From an uncultured Bacteroidales bacterium (GTDB lineage: Bacteria; Bacteroidota; Bacteroidia; Bacteroidales; ML635J-15): a DNA stretch of 64,000 bases. Position numbers and translations under genes: made by a program. The notes below the pieces were generated by a model, which made no database searches, was not told the DNA's origin, and saw only the letters and a list, made by a program, of their open reading frames with translations. Of this stretch, positions 53,601 through 62,376 are shown piece by piece. How positions within the stretch are numbered: the first letter of the stretch is position 1; the number at the start of each line of letters is the position of its first letter. The DNA is taken from contig CAJOIT010000001.1 of the NCBI GenBank assembly GCA_905234755.1, positions 1-64,000 of the forward strand, given 5' to 3'.

Positions 53601-54073
53601 GATGATATTCCGGCACAATCCATAAAGGCTTCATAATAAACCCATCTTACAGAATTTGGTATTGTAAGTGTTCCTGTCAGTCCGCTACATCCACAAAATG
53701 CTCGTGAGCTAATACTTACGACTGAATTGCCGATTGTAACAGATGTAAGATTGCTGCAATTTTCAAATGCACTCCCGCCAATAACACTCATCACATTGCC
53801 CATAGTTACAGATGTGAGATCTGTACAATCTTTAAATGCCCTTAGTCCGATCTTCAGAACGCTATATGTTTCCGAGTCGTATGTAACGTAATCTGGAATC
53901 ACAAGGTCGCCATTTAAATTTTCGCCACCATATACATACACTTCATTAGAAATATAATCTGTAATTTCATAAGTTAATGTTTGTCCGCTTTCGCATACAA
54001 CCGAAAACATCTCGGCATTCATATTGTTCGCCCCAATAAAAGCGAGTGCCAGAATTACAATAAATCGTTTCAT
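50288..54073 (-). CDS. BspA-like leucine-rich-repeat adhesin: 5' part of a frameshifted gene
   Basis: The 1261-residue frame has a signal peptide (1-20, ending NNMNA), then a long array of LRR_5 (BspA/TpLRR) repeats of about 23 residues (LTSVTIPNSVTSIGSYAFSGC and variants) up to about residue 1150, with a few non-LRR insertions (GSPWGALTVNGY, TSAEKDTIA). The last 70 residues after SATPP (WHSDNICNRIRSLPLCAM...) are out-of-frame InlB-repeat DNA. With C6 instead of C7 at 50496-50502 the frame continues as SATPQYGIVQITQ into the 48376 frame, giving an 1898-residue LRR-InlB-CTD protein. BspA relatives bind host matrix proteins or other cells. As sequenced the protein lacks its sorting signal. Confidence 0.87.
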   Translation of the reverse strand: MKRFIVILALAFIGANNMNAEMFSVVCESGQTLTYEITDYISNEVYVYGGENLNGDLVIPDYVTYDSETYSVLKIGLRAFKDCTDLTSVTMGNVMSVIGGSAFENCSNLTSVTIGNSVVSISSRAFCGCSGLTGTLTIPNSVRWVYYEAFMDCAGISSIVFSNSLTNIYDRAFANCTGLTGTLTITSPAEIGAAAFDNCSSLTSVIIGDSVTRIGTSAWRNCSELREVTIGNSVTSISNDVFAGCNNLHTINFNATNCTYISYNSYQYYESVFSNLPLTILNIGDNVTSIPAYAFCNCSNLSTVFIPNSVTSIGTNAFYYVRNIQYSGTATGSPWGALTVNGYVEEPFVYTDETKTILAGCYPTVTEAVIPSSVTSIDDYAFAGCYDLASVTIPSSVTSIGSYAFSGCLNLTSVTIPNSVTSIGSHAFSGCSGLVEMTLPFVGGSASATEASESTLFGYIFGNTSYDGGTSVVQCYRPYYRQQYCIPRSLRSVTLTGSSLFYGAFYKCSMLTSVTIGNDYTSIGEYAFYDCSGLTEITIPNSVTSIGSSAFQNCTGLTTLDFNATNCTNMGNLSNPVFANCNNFTDLIIGDEVTNIPSYSFYNCRSLGSVSIPNSVLTIGDSAFYLVTNIEFHGTATGSPWGALSINGYYEDGYYYTSAEKDTIASAVRSMVNANIPNTVVHIGRKAFYDCDNLVSLLIAPSVKSIDNYAFYDCSNIATVTIADSVEVIKEYAFARCNELRTITIGRSVTTIREYAFDRCQNLNTVNYNATNCSYLGGYNSAFTNCSSFTTLNIGNNVTTIPAYAFNSTGLTGELIIPDSVIYIGSSSFSGCSGLSSITIGKSVTNINTFAFNRCDNLTTINFNAVRIVNAGNDAFYRSTNGTILNIGEFVAKIPPISFFSTSADVNIAEINVSSANTTFDSRDDCNAVIETATNTLIFGCGNTIIPNTVTSIGNAAFSLCANMTNIDIPNSVTSIGDGAFGQSTLTAITIPESLMSIGLAAFNSCYQLTEVHYTGDIAQWCNISFGDGNADSYYNGLYTNPLYAAHNLYINNRLVTDLVIPENITEIKPLAFCGATCLESVTIGDSVRTIGKYAFSQCSRMTTLTLGRSVDSIENAAFRQCCGLTDVYVKFTTPLTSSNYYGFGFSSSSCINATVWLPCGYLEAYTSSNWTYFNEIREDRTYMLDATSATPPIWYCTNYSASRLYRWHSDNICNRIRSLPLCAMERRKHRQHPYNNGDIRYCFYGKLYIRPVYGFSCFVK

Positions 54074-54127
54074 TATCGATGATGTTTTTATAATTGTTCT
54101 AAAAAATATTAACCCTCAATTTGACGG

Positions 54128-54135
54128 CAAAGATA
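54128..54135 (-). promoter_or_regulatory. -7 box of the BspA-like gene
   Basis: TATCTTTG on the minus strand, about 54 bp before the ATG at 54073. Confidence 0.55.
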
Positions 54136-54225
54136 ATGCTTTTGTATATAAAAACAAGGGATTTTTTGTGCAACCTGAATTTTCTTGTTTATGAGGAAGC
54201 TGGATTGCATTATTTATATAAAATA

Positions 54226-54255
54226 TGTAGGGGGCTGGTTTACTTGCCCCCTACA
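54226..54255. repeat. TGTAGGGGGC/GCCCCCTACA palindrome, likely terminator
   Basis: Ten-base perfect stem 24 bp after the M14 gene, followed on the minus strand by an AT-rich stretch. Confidence 0.7.
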
Positions 54256-54278
54256 ATATTATGTGACAAACTATTCGT

Positions 54279-57200
54279 CTATTCTTTTACGAATTTTTTC
54301 TGGATAGGCGTTCCCTTCGACAGGCTCGCTTCGACAGTCTCAGTGCGCTGCAGGGTGCTAATGCGAACCACATACACTCCGCTTGGCAAATCTTCAACAT
54401 CACAAACTGCATTGTCACTATTCACTTCCGTGCGATAAACAACCTGTCCCAATGTGTTTACAATTTCGATTTCCGAAATTTCTTCCGATGAGATGATGTT
54501 AAGGATGTCGCTTGCTGGATTGGGGAAGATTGCGATATTGTTTTCAACTTCGCTTATGCCAGTCACAATTGCAGTTGCTGTTTCCGATGCATCAGATGTG
54601 CCACCGTTAGCGCAGTTGGTAATAATGTAATATGTGTCGCCTTCGTGGCCTTGCAGGTCGATTGACGATGTGCCAGTTTCGGTTGCAATCCTTTCTCCGT
54701 TGCGGTAAACTTCGTAAGAAGTTGCATTCTCTACTGCGTTCCACGATAAGACAACGCCATAAGATTCAATTCTTGCAGTAAGGTCGGTAACGGCGTTGCA
54801 TTCTGGAATTTCAACAATTTCGTTGAATGTTGCAACAATGCTATGTCCGTTTTCGCTGACACTTGGGAATGTATAGCTTTCAACTGCGCCAACGCTCTGT
54901 CCGTCAACTATTACATCAGCAATTTCGTATCCTTCGTTTGCTGTTATAGTGAAAGTTTTGCTTTCTCCGCAGTTAACCTCTACTTCGCCAACTGGTGTTA
55001 TCGAACCTCCATTTCCAGCGCTTGCTGTAATCGTGTAGGTAATAAGGTTGAATGTTACATTTATAGTTTGTTCGGTAGTTACATTCGTGATTGTGTACGA
55101 GTTGTTTTCATCAAGCGTAACTTCTGTTCCGTTGACCGTGATAGTGCCTATTTCGTAGCAAGCGTCAGGTGTAACGGTGAAAGTGAAATCGTCGCCTTCG
55201 GTAATTGTCTGTGTGCCAGACGGAGATACTGAACCTCCATTTGAATCGGAGTTTACAACAATCACAATTTCTCCTGCTGGGATAACTTCGAATGTTGCAT
55301 AAATACTATGGTTAGCATCAACCCCCGAGAATGTGTAAGTGCTTTGCGAACCAACGCTTTGTCCGTCAACAAGCAGGTCTGAAATCAGGTATCCATAGTC
55401 TGGAGTGATTGTATAGGAGAGGCTTTCTCCACAATTAACTGTGCTTGAACCTGATGGGCTTATTGAACCACCGTTTCCAGCCGATGCTGTAATTTCATAA
55501 GTCAATAGATTAAATGTAACATTTATGTTTTGCGGTTCGGTTACATTAGTAATTGTGTACGAGTTGTTTGCATTTGGCGTTACAACAGAGCCGTTGGCAG
55601 TTACTGTGCCGATTTCGTAGCAAACATCTGGAAGAACAGAGAAAGTAAGGTCTTCTCCGCAGTCAATAGTATTGCTCTGGATGTTGACGGAACCACCATT
55701 TCCTGTCGATGCTGTTATTTCGTATGTCAACTGATTAAATGTAACATTTATGTTTTGCGGTTCGGTTACATTTGTAATTGTGTACGAATTGTTTGTCGCA
55801 TCAAGATTAACAACATTTCCATTGACCGTGACTATTCCGATTTCGTAGCAAGCATTTGGTGTAACGGTAAAAGTAAAATCATCGCCTTCGGTAATTGTTT
55901 GTGTGCCAGTTGGAGTAACGGAACCTCCATTCGAGTCGGCATTCACTACAACCACAATTTCCTCTGGTGGAATTTCCTCGAAACTTGCATAAATACTATG
56001 GTTAGCATCGACATTCGAGAAAGTATATGAACTTTGCGAACCAACACTTTGTCCGTCAACAAGCAGGTCTGAAATCAGGTATCCGTTGTTTGGAGTTATA
56101 GTATAGGAGAGACTTTCTCCACAATTAACTGTGCTTGAACCTGATGGGCTTATTGAACCGCCGTTTCCAGCCGATGCTGTAATGCTGTACGAAATCTGGT
56201 TGAATGTAGCGTTGATTGTTTGTTCGGCGGTTACATTATGTATTGTGTACGAGTTGTTTGCATTAAGATTAACAACATTTCCATTGACAGTGACTGCGCC
56301 AATTTCGTAGCAAGCATCGGTAATAACGGTAAATGTGTAGTTGCTACCGTATTCCACCGAGTTTCCTCCGTTTATGCTTCCATGTTCAACATTCGAAATG
56401 ATAATGTTGATGTCGGGAAGCGAGAAGTTTGAACAAGCCATTGCTGTACAGTTGTTTGAATCGGTGGTTGTAACGCAATAGTTGCCGTCTGATGTTACTG
56501 CAATGCTTTGTGTCGTAGCATTGGTCGACCAGTTATATTGGTAGTTGCCTGTGCCAGATGTCGCATTTGCGGTAAGTGTGTTGTCGCTTGATGTTATCGC
56601 AACCGACGGAACTGGATTTATAGTCACAGTAACCGAACCTGTTGATTCGCATTGTCCGTTTGTGGCAGTAACTCTGTAAGTTCCGCTTTGTGCTACTGTG
56701 ATGCTCTGCGTTGTCTGCTGGTTGCTCCACGAATAATTGTCAAAACCGTTTCCTGCATTCAATGTTACAGTACCACCGCATTGTGTTATCGGTTCTCCAA
56801 GGTTTATGTTGCCCGATTCAATGACGGTAGCGGTTACTGGTGTACGCTCGCTTGAGCAAGAGCTTACTGTCTTTACAACCCAGTTGTAGAAGGTGTAGTA
56901 GTACGAACCGTATGTGGAACCATATTGACCAGTGATGCTAATTACATTATCAACCGTGTATGGGAAACTTGGGGTTTGCCTGTATGTATAGCGTATGTTA
57001 CTTGCATAGATATTATAAGTTCCAGGCTCTAAATATACATTCAATGTCAGCGTGTTAAGACCTGATGTTAGCGAGAATTCTTGAGAGTACACTTGAGTAT
57101 TTGAACTGTTAGTTATTGTTATGGTCCTGTTTTGGCTGGTCTGGTAAGAGTAATAAACATCTACCGAAACCAATGTTAGGTTTTGTGAAACTGTAAATGT

Positions 57201-60056
57201 AAGACCTCTGTTTTGTGTACTATTAGTATAGGCAGTTGCGGCCGAGTTGTTGGTGACACCTACATTGTAGTATTGCTCCGAACCTTGCTGCGCTTCTACA
57301 TACAATGTTGTTGTTTCGGTGAAGTTTGCCGAGTATGAATCGCCTGTGCCAAGTTCGGTTCCTCCTGTTGCAGCATCAAACCAATGAAGTGTGCCTGTTC
57401 CTGTTGCCGAAAGAGTAATGTTTGAATTTACACATCCGTTTGCTGAGGTTACCGAGGCAATTTCTGGAATTTCAACTTCTATTTGCTGGGTAGCGGTGCT
57501 ATTGCCGATGGCATTGGTAGCGGTAAGTGTGATTGTGTATGTTCCGTTTGTAGTGTATGTGTGAGTTGGTTCTGCTTCTGTAGAGGTTGTTCCGTCGCCA
57601 AATGCCCAAAGGTAGGAAGTTGCATATTCCGACTCGTTGGTAATGCTTATGTTCCTTGTGCAGGATTCTGCGATGGCTACCGAAAATTCGGCTACTGGTT
57701 CGGGTTGGTAGCAACTTATTTCTGCTTCCCAGCCAGTATTTACTGTTGAGTTGTTTGAGTAAAAGTAAATGGTAAGAGCGCCATCGCTGTTTGTGGCTGT
57801 TACAATGCCGTTTGTCCCTACCGAAGATGGGTTGGTCCCGCAATATTGTCCAATCTGCGTAGCCGATGTGCTTGTGCCGTCGTATATTGTGATATAGTCG
57901 TTGCAAGTTGTATTCCATCCTGTTGTCTGCTGTAGTCCAAGCTGTGTGAATGTAAGCCTAACGTATGCACCTTCTGAACTTGGGTAGATTGTCTGTGTAT
58001 ATCTTGCGTTATTACCATAATTGCCATCGCCTCCCGGGTCTCTGTATGTGCCAGAACAAGCGTAAATTGGGTCATTGCTCATGTCTATTACCGAAACGAC
58101 TTCAATGTATGCGGTCTTTGTCTCAGTATCCGAACCAAAATCATTTGTTGCAACCAATGTAACTGAATATACTCCAGGTTCTTCGTATGTTACTGTTGGG
58201 TTTTGTTCATTTGAAGTTGCCGGAGTTCCGCCTTCAAAAGACCATTGCCACGATGTAGGTACATTGGTTGAAAGGTCGGTGAAAGTTACGGGACTACCTA
58301 TAGATACTAATGTTTCCGATGCAGAAAAGTCGGCTGTTGGTGGTATTGCCTCATGTACTATGATTTGTTCTGTAGTGGATGTTGAGCATCCGTTTTCGCT
58401 TACAATAGAAAGTGTGACATTGTATGTGCCGTGAGTGTTGTAAGTTACGGTTGGAGTAGCGGATGTGCTAGTTGCTGGCGAACCTCCCTCGAAAGTCCAC
58501 GATGTTGAATTATTGCATCCAGTAGTATTGATAAATTGTATGCTTCTGCCTTCGTATGCTTCTGCAGGATTTGTAGTAAATGTCGGTTCTGGACATAGAC
58601 TTACATCCAAGCGTGTGCTTGCCATATTCTGGGTTGTTACTGTGAGTGTCTTTGAAACATATCCGTCTTTTGAGAATGTAACGCTGTAGGTGCCTGCATA
58701 TATCGGGCGGTGGTAGTCGCCCACAGGTGCTGCGGTATAGACTTCGGTACCGTCGGCATCGTGGTTGTTGATGAATACTTTTACATCGCTAAGTGGCTGG
58801 TTTGTACAGCCGTCGGTCACTATTCCTCGGAAACCGTAGAGGACTTGCTCGGTGTAGTTAAGAATCGATTTGCGGTAATATCCCCAGTAGGTGTTGAGGT
58901 TTTCGCTGCCAAGCAGTTTTGTTGTTGTAAATTCAACGGTAGTTTCCTTGATGTGCTTGTAGTAGTTCATGTAGTCCTGACGTCCGCCGTCAATAGAGTA
59001 CCATTCGCTACCTTTGGTTACGCCGTTCGAACCGCTAACATCCGATGGTCCAGTGAATCTGTTGGCGTTTATTGCGTGTACGGTATCTACGAACATCCAC
59101 GAGATGTATTCCCACCAGCTGTCATCGGGATTCGGGTGTGCTGCGTGTGTCCAGCCGTCTTCGTCCCACGGGTAGTTCATACATTCGTCGCCGCCGTGGC
59201 AGTTTGCCGACATCACAAAGTTGTGTGCATCGGCGTAGGCTGTCATCATAGTGATTTCAGGTTCGTCTGGATATTGTGCCGTGTGGCTTGCGGTATTGGT
59301 TACGAACGGGAAGTTTCTGTTGAGGTCAACGCTGTTGTAGTTGTATCTGCGTGCATTGGCAATGCTTGTGCCGTCGTTGGAGCGGTAGAAAGTGCCGTCG
59401 GGGTTGGTGTTGGGCGAAATGTATATCTCCACATTGTTCACGAGGTTTGTAATCTGTGGGTCGGTGCCGTATTTTGTCAGCAGGTCATCGACAAGGCGGA
59501 TAAGGAAGTACCATCCCGAAGTTTCGTCGCCGTGCATTGTACTGCTCCACCAGAATTCGGGTTCGTCCTCGTCAACGCCAACATTGTCCGAAATTGTCAT
59601 ATTTATAATCGGGCGACCGTAAACCGAATAGCCGATAGTGTCCATCTTGCACAATGTAGGATAGTTCTGTGCGTAGTTCTGCATCATCTCCAGATATACA
59701 GCGTAGGTTGGGTATCTGTCCCAGTTTGCCATCTGTGCGACACTTGTAGCCATATTCAATGCACGAGTCTGACGGTAATATTCGTAAACAGGCTCATATT
59801 CAATGCCGTATGTCTTGAACTGCTCGTATTCTGTGCGGTTTGCGTAGGCTTCCGCGTATGTGTCATTTACCTTGTCGATTGACATTATGCGGTTGAGTTC
59901 GCGTACAAGCTCACGATTTCCGTTGTGTGGGAATCTTAGCACCACTTCGCCACGATTTTCAAGAGTTTGCTCTATGAATTGGAGGTCGGACTTTGTCTGT
60001 CCAAAAACTGCCGATACAACTAGTATCCAAGCAATTGTAGTAATGACTTTTTTCAT
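54279..60056 (-). CDS. Secreted M14 zinc carboxypeptidase with CUB, PKD, InlB-type repeats, FN3 and T9SS sorting domain
   Basis: The 1925-residue protein has a signal peptide (1-20). The M14 domain (about 100-425) has zinc ligands H175 and E178 (MHGDETSGW) and H287 (NCHGG), substrate-site DLNRNF and the catalytic Glu in TTVEFTT, so it should be active. A carboxypeptidase-regulatory-like domain follows, then two PKD domains, a CUB domain (about 680-800; YDGTSTSATQIGQYCG), another PKD, seven InlB-like repeats (ITASAGNGGSISPSG, CYEIGTVTVNG), an FN3 domain and a CTD (IAIFPNPASDILNI). ATG 60056 is chosen because the -7 box (60084-60091) overlaps the ATG of a longer frame. The CTD carries a palindrome-derived insert (TLQRTETVEASLSKGT). 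Confidence 0.92.
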   Translation of the reverse strand: MKKVITTIAWILVVSAVFGQTKSDLQFIEQTLENRGEVVLRFPHNGNRELVRELNRIMSIDKVNDTYAEAYANRTEYEQFKTYGIEYEPVYEYYRQTRALNMATSVAQMANWDRYPTYAVYLEMMQNYAQNYPTLCKMDTIGYSVYGRPIINMTISDNVGVDEDEPEFWWSSTMHGDETSGWYFLIRLVDDLLTKYGTDPQITNLVNNVEIYISPNTNPDGTFYRSNDGTSIANARRYNYNSVDLNRNFPFVTNTASHTAQYPDEPEITMMTAYADAHNFVMSANCHGGDECMNYPWDEDGWTHAAHPNPDDSWWEYISWMFVDTVHAINANRFTGPSDVSGSNGVTKGSEWYSIDGGRQDYMNYYKHIKETTVEFTTTKLLGSENLNTYWGYYRKSILNYTEQVLYGFRGIVTDGCTNQPLSDVKVFINNHDADGTEVYTAAPVGDYHRPIYAGTYSVTFSKDGYVSKTLTVTTQNMASTRLDVSLCPEPTFTTNPAEAYEGRSIQFINTTGCNNSTSWTFEGGSPATSTSATPTVTYNTHGTYNVTLSIVSENGCSTSTTEQIIVHEAIPPTADFSASETLVSIGSPVTFTDLSTNVPTSWQWSFEGGTPATSNEQNPTVTYEEPGVYSVTLVATNDFGSDTETKTAYIEVVSVIDMSNDPIYACSGTYRDPGGDGNYGNNARYTQTIYPSSEGAYVRLTFTQLGLQQTTGWNTTCNDYITIYDGTSTSATQIGQYCGTNPSSVGTNGIVTATNSDGALTIYFYSNNSTVNTGWEAEISCYQPEPVAEFSVAIAESCTRNISITNESEYATSYLWAFGDGTTSTEAEPTHTYTTNGTYTITLTATNAIGNSTATQQIEVEIPEIASVTSANGCVNSNITLSATGTGTLHWFDAATGGTELGTGDSYSANFTETTTLYVEAQQGSEQYYNVGVTNNSAATAYTNSTQNRGLTFTVSQNLTLVSVDVYYSYQTSQNRTITITNSSNTQVYSQEFSLTSGLNTLTLNVYLEPGTYNIYASNIRYTYRQTPSFPYTVDNVISITGQYGSTYGSYYYTFYNWVVKTVSSCSSERTPVTATVIESGNINLGEPITQCGGTVTLNAGNGFDNYSWSNQQTTQSITVAQSGTYRVTATNGQCESTGSVTVTINPVPSVAITSSDNTLTANATSGTGNYQYNWSTNATTQSIAVTSDGNYCVTTTDSNNCTAMACSNFSLPDINIIISNVEHGSINGGNSVEYGSNYTFTVITDACYEIGAVTVNGNVVNLNANNSYTIHNVTAEQTINATFNQISYSITASAGNGGSISPSGSSTVNCGESLSYTITPNNGYLISDLLVDGQSVGSQSSYTFSNVDANHSIYASFEEIPPEEIVVVVNADSNGGSVTPTGTQTITEGDDFTFTVTPNACYEIGIVTVNGNVVNLDATNNSYTITNVTEPQNINVTFNQLTYEITASTGNGGSVNIQSNTIDCGEDLTFSVLPDVCYEIGTVTANGSVVTPNANNSYTITNVTEPQNINVTFNLLTYEITASAGNGGSISPSGSSTVNCGESLSYTITPDYGYLISDLLVDGQSVGSQSTYTFSGVDANHSIYATFEVIPAGEIVIVVNSDSNGGSVSPSGTQTITEGDDFTFTVTPDACYEIGTITVNGTEVTLDENNSYTITNVTTEQTINVTFNLITYTITASAGNGGSITPVGEVEVNCGESKTFTITANEGYEIADVIVDGQSVGAVESYTFPSVSENGHSIVATFNEIVEIPECNAVTDLTARIESYGVVLSWNAVENATSYEVYRNGERIATETGTSSIDLQGHEGDTYYIITNCANGGTSDASETATAIVTGISEVENNIAIFPNPASDILNIISSEEISEIEIVNTLGQVVYRTEVNSDNAVCDVEDLPSGVYVVRISTLQRTETVEASLSKGTPIQKKFVKE
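54311..54356. repeat. In-frame double palindromic element within CTD
   Basis: Minus-strand CACTGAGACTGTCGAAGC and GAGCCTGTCGAAGGGA in tandem; homologous in core and position to 48408-48438. Confidence 0.8.
55290..56190. repeat. 690-bp internal duplication in the M14 gene
   Basis: Blocks at about 55290-55500 and 55980-56190 are nearly identical and exactly 690 bp apart (for example AACAAGCAGGTCTGAAATCA in both). This is a three-repeat higher-order unit duplicated in tandem. Confidence 0.85.
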
Positions 60057-60083
60057 AAGTGAAAAATTTTCAATTTCGAGGTT

Positions 60084-60091
60084 CAAATTTA
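60084..60091 (-). promoter_or_regulatory. -7 box of the M14 gene
   Basis: TAAATTTG on the minus strand, 27 bp before ATG 60056. Confidence 0.5.
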
Positions 60092-60240
60092 ATAAAAAAA
60101 TGTTAACAGCAAAATATTATTTGCTGGTTTTAGATAAAAACGGTTTATAGACGCAGAAAATGCTAATTTGTGCTTTGGAACAGATAATATTTCAGACACT
60201 CTGAATGTTATTATTGTTCGCTTTGTCTTACGGAAAGTTT

Positions 60241-61266
60241 TTACAGTACCTTTTCCAATTCGCGCAAATCTTCTTCAGTCGTTGACCAGCTTGTGGCAAA
60301 GCGAACAATCGTATGCGAATCGTCATATTTTTCCCAGAAACTGAAACATACATTTTGAGCCAGTTTGCTCATTTTCTTGTTTTCAAGGATTATAAATTGT
60401 TGGTTAGTAGATGATTCCAGATAGAAGCGGTAACCTTTTTCTTTCAGTAGGGATTTTAGTTTTTCGGCCATTTCAATTGCATGACGACTGATTTCCATAT
60501 AGAGATTGTCGGTGAAAAGCGTGTCGAACTGTATGCCGAGCAGACGACCTTTTGCAAGCAGGGCACCGCGTTGCTTCTTCTTGGTAATGAAATGCTTAGG
60601 TGTGTTGTTGTGTGTAAAAACAACTGCTTCGCCACATAACGCACCGACTTTTGTTCCGCCTATGTAGAAAACATTGCACAGTTCGGCAATATCTTGCAAA
60701 GTGACATTGGTTTGCTTGCTTGCAAGCCCGTAACCTAGTCTTGCTCCATCCAAAAACAGCGGAATATTGTGCTTTTTGCAAACACTTGAAATTGCTGTCA
60801 GTTCGCTTTTGCTGTAAAGTGTGCCGTATTCGGTAGGGTGGGATATGTACACCATTCCCGGGAAAACCATGTGCTCGTGGTTGCCGTCGTTGTAGAAAGT
60901 TGTGACATATTCGTCTATGTCTTGTGCGTTCAGTTTCCCGTCTGTACCATTGAGAGTGAGTACTTTATGTCCAGTAAATTCTATTGCTCCTCCCTCGTGT
61001 ACGCTGATGTGTCCCGATGTGGCTGCTATTACGCCTTCGTAGTCGGCAAGCATCGAACTTATGACAACTTGGTTGGTTTGTGTACCACCGACTAAGAAAT
61101 GTACTTTTGCATTTGGGCGGTTGCATGCCTTTTTGATTTTTTCTTCCGCCATCTGGCAATACTTGTCGTCGCCATATCCGACAAGTGCTTCCATGTTTGT
61201 TTCTGCCAGTCGCTCAAGTATTTTTGGATGCGCACCTGCTATGTAGTCGCTTTCAAATGAAATCAT
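60241..61266 (-). CDS. Threonine aldolase-family PLP lyase
   Basis: The 341-residue fold-type I enzyme has GYGDDKYCQMAEEKI, VHFLVGGTQTNQVV, HISVHEGGAIEFTGHKV, PLFLDGARLGYGLAS and the PLP Lys in YIGGTKVGALCGEAVVF. It fits low-specificity L-threonine aldolases (threonine to glycine and acetaldehyde); other beta-eliminating lyases are possible. A frame open to 61395 runs past the -7 box at 61286-61293, so ATG 61266 is the start. Divergent from clpP. Confidence 0.88.
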   Translation of the reverse strand: MISFESDYIAGAHPKILERLAETNMEALVGYGDDKYCQMAEEKIKKACNRPNAKVHFLVGGTQTNQVVISSMLADYEGVIAATSGHISVHEGGAIEFTGHKVLTLNGTDGKLNAQDIDEYVTTFYNDGNHEHMVFPGMVYISHPTEYGTLYSKSELTAISSVCKKHNIPLFLDGARLGYGLASKQTNVTLQDIAELCNVFYIGGTKVGALCGEAVVFTHNNTPKHFITKKKQRGALLAKGRLLGIQFDTLFTDNLYMEISRHAIEMAEKLKSLLKEKGYRFYLESSTNQQFIILENKKMSKLAQNVCFSFWEKYDDSHTIVRFATSWSTTEEDLRELEKVL

Positions 61267-61285
61267 ATCCGAGAAATTTTTCGTG

Positions 61286-61293
61286 CAAAAATA
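61286..61293 (-). promoter_or_regulatory. -7 box of the threonine aldolase gene
   Basis: TATTTTTG on the minus strand, 19 bp before the ATG. Confidence 0.6.
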
Positions 61294-61384
61294 GCGTTTA
61301 TTTGCGTTCTTGCAATTGAATAAGGTTGCGGATTTATGCAAAAATGATTTTTTTAAACCTCTGCCAAAGTTCAAATAAAAATCG

Positions 61385-61392
61385 TATATTTG
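61385..61392 (+). promoter_or_regulatory. -7 box of clpP
   Basis: TATATTTG, 20 bp before the clpP ATG. Confidence 0.65.
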
Positions 61393-61412
61393 CACCTCTA
61401 AAAAAATGACAA

Positions 61413-62093
61413 ATGAACTTTAATAACGATTTTCGCAAATACGCCGTAAAGCATAGAGGCGTAAACGGTCTTGTTTTTGACCAGTACACAAGTATTTACA
61501 ACGGATACATTAATCCGACAATTATAGAGGAGCGCACTCTTAATGTTGCACAGATGGATGTGTTCTCTCGCTTGATGATGGACAGGATTATCTTCCTTGG
61601 AACACCGATCAACGATGATGTTGCAAACATAATTCAGGCACAATTGCTTTTCCTCGAAAGCAGCGATCCGAACAAGGACATCCAGATATATTTCAACTCT
61701 CCGGGCGGTTCGGTTTATGCAGGACTTGGCATATACGACACCATGCAGTACATCCGTTCTGATGTTGCTACCATTTGCACGGGCATGGCAGCATCCATGG
61801 CGGCGGTGCTTCTTTGCGCAGGCGCACACGGAAAGCGTTCTGCTTTGAAGCATTCGCGCGTGATGATTCACCAGCCTATGGGCGGTGCCGAAGGTCAGGC
61901 GTCCGATATTGAAATCACTGCAAAGGAAATCTTGAAACTTCGCGAGGAATTGTACGAAATCATTGCAAACCATTCGCATCAGGACATTGAGAAGGTTCGC
62001 CTCGATTCCGACCGCGACCACTGGATGATTGCAGAGGAAGCAAAGGAATATGGAATGATTGACGAAATTCTGTATAGGGAAATCGAATACTAA
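61413..62093 (+). CDS. clpP: ATP-dependent Clp protease proteolytic subunit
   Basis: The 226-residue serine protease has the catalytic triad S128 (TGMAASMAA), H153 (MIHQP) and Asp at about 202 (SDRDHWM). It has the longer N-terminus usual in Bacteroidota. It forms the 14-mer chamber that works with ClpX, encoded 283 bp downstream. Promoter TATATTTG at 61385. Confidence 0.97.
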   Translation: MNFNNDFRKYAVKHRGVNGLVFDQYTSIYNGYINPTIIEERTLNVAQMDVFSRLMMDRIIFLGTPINDDVANIIQAQLLFLESSDPNKDIQIYFNSPGGSVYAGLGIYDTMQYIRSDVATICTGMAASMAAVLLCAGAHGKRSALKHSRVMIHQPMGGAEGQASDIEITAKEILKLREELYEIIANHSHQDIEKVRLDSDRDHWMIAEEAKEYGMIDEILYREIEY

Positions 62094-62376
62094 AGGTTGA
62101 AAGTCTAGCGGTCATGCAGAAGACCTGTCTGTCTGGCAGACTGTTAGCCCGTTAGACAGCAAGACATTTCGGCTGTTAGCCTTTAAGCCTGTTAGCCAAA
62201 CTTAGAAACGGCGTTAGCCATAGAAACTCAGAAACGAGAAACATAGAAACAAAAAAACGCGGAATCAGATACTGAAACAAGTCCAGCATGACATTCCGCT
62301 TTTTTTAGAAACAGCGAAGCGAGAAACTTAGAAACTTGAAACTTACAAACGGCGTTAGCCATAGAAACTTAACCTA
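62094..62376. repeat. Intergenic word tract with REP-like palindrome between clpP and clpX
   Basis: Holds GCAGACTGTTAGCCCGTTAG, GGCTGTTAGCCTTTAAGCC, ACTTAGAAACGGCGTTAGCC (the GGCGTTAGCCATAGAAAC word occurs twice), and the palindrome CGGAATCAGATACTGAAACA ... CATTCCG at 62260-62299 that also occurs at 16226. No ORF. Confidence 0.7.

Noticed and set aside
58710..59882. 390-codon plus-strand ORF opposite the M14 domain
   Set aside because: Antisense to a domain with intact catalytic motifs; Val/Cys-rich composition with no motif, a shadow of biased codon use.
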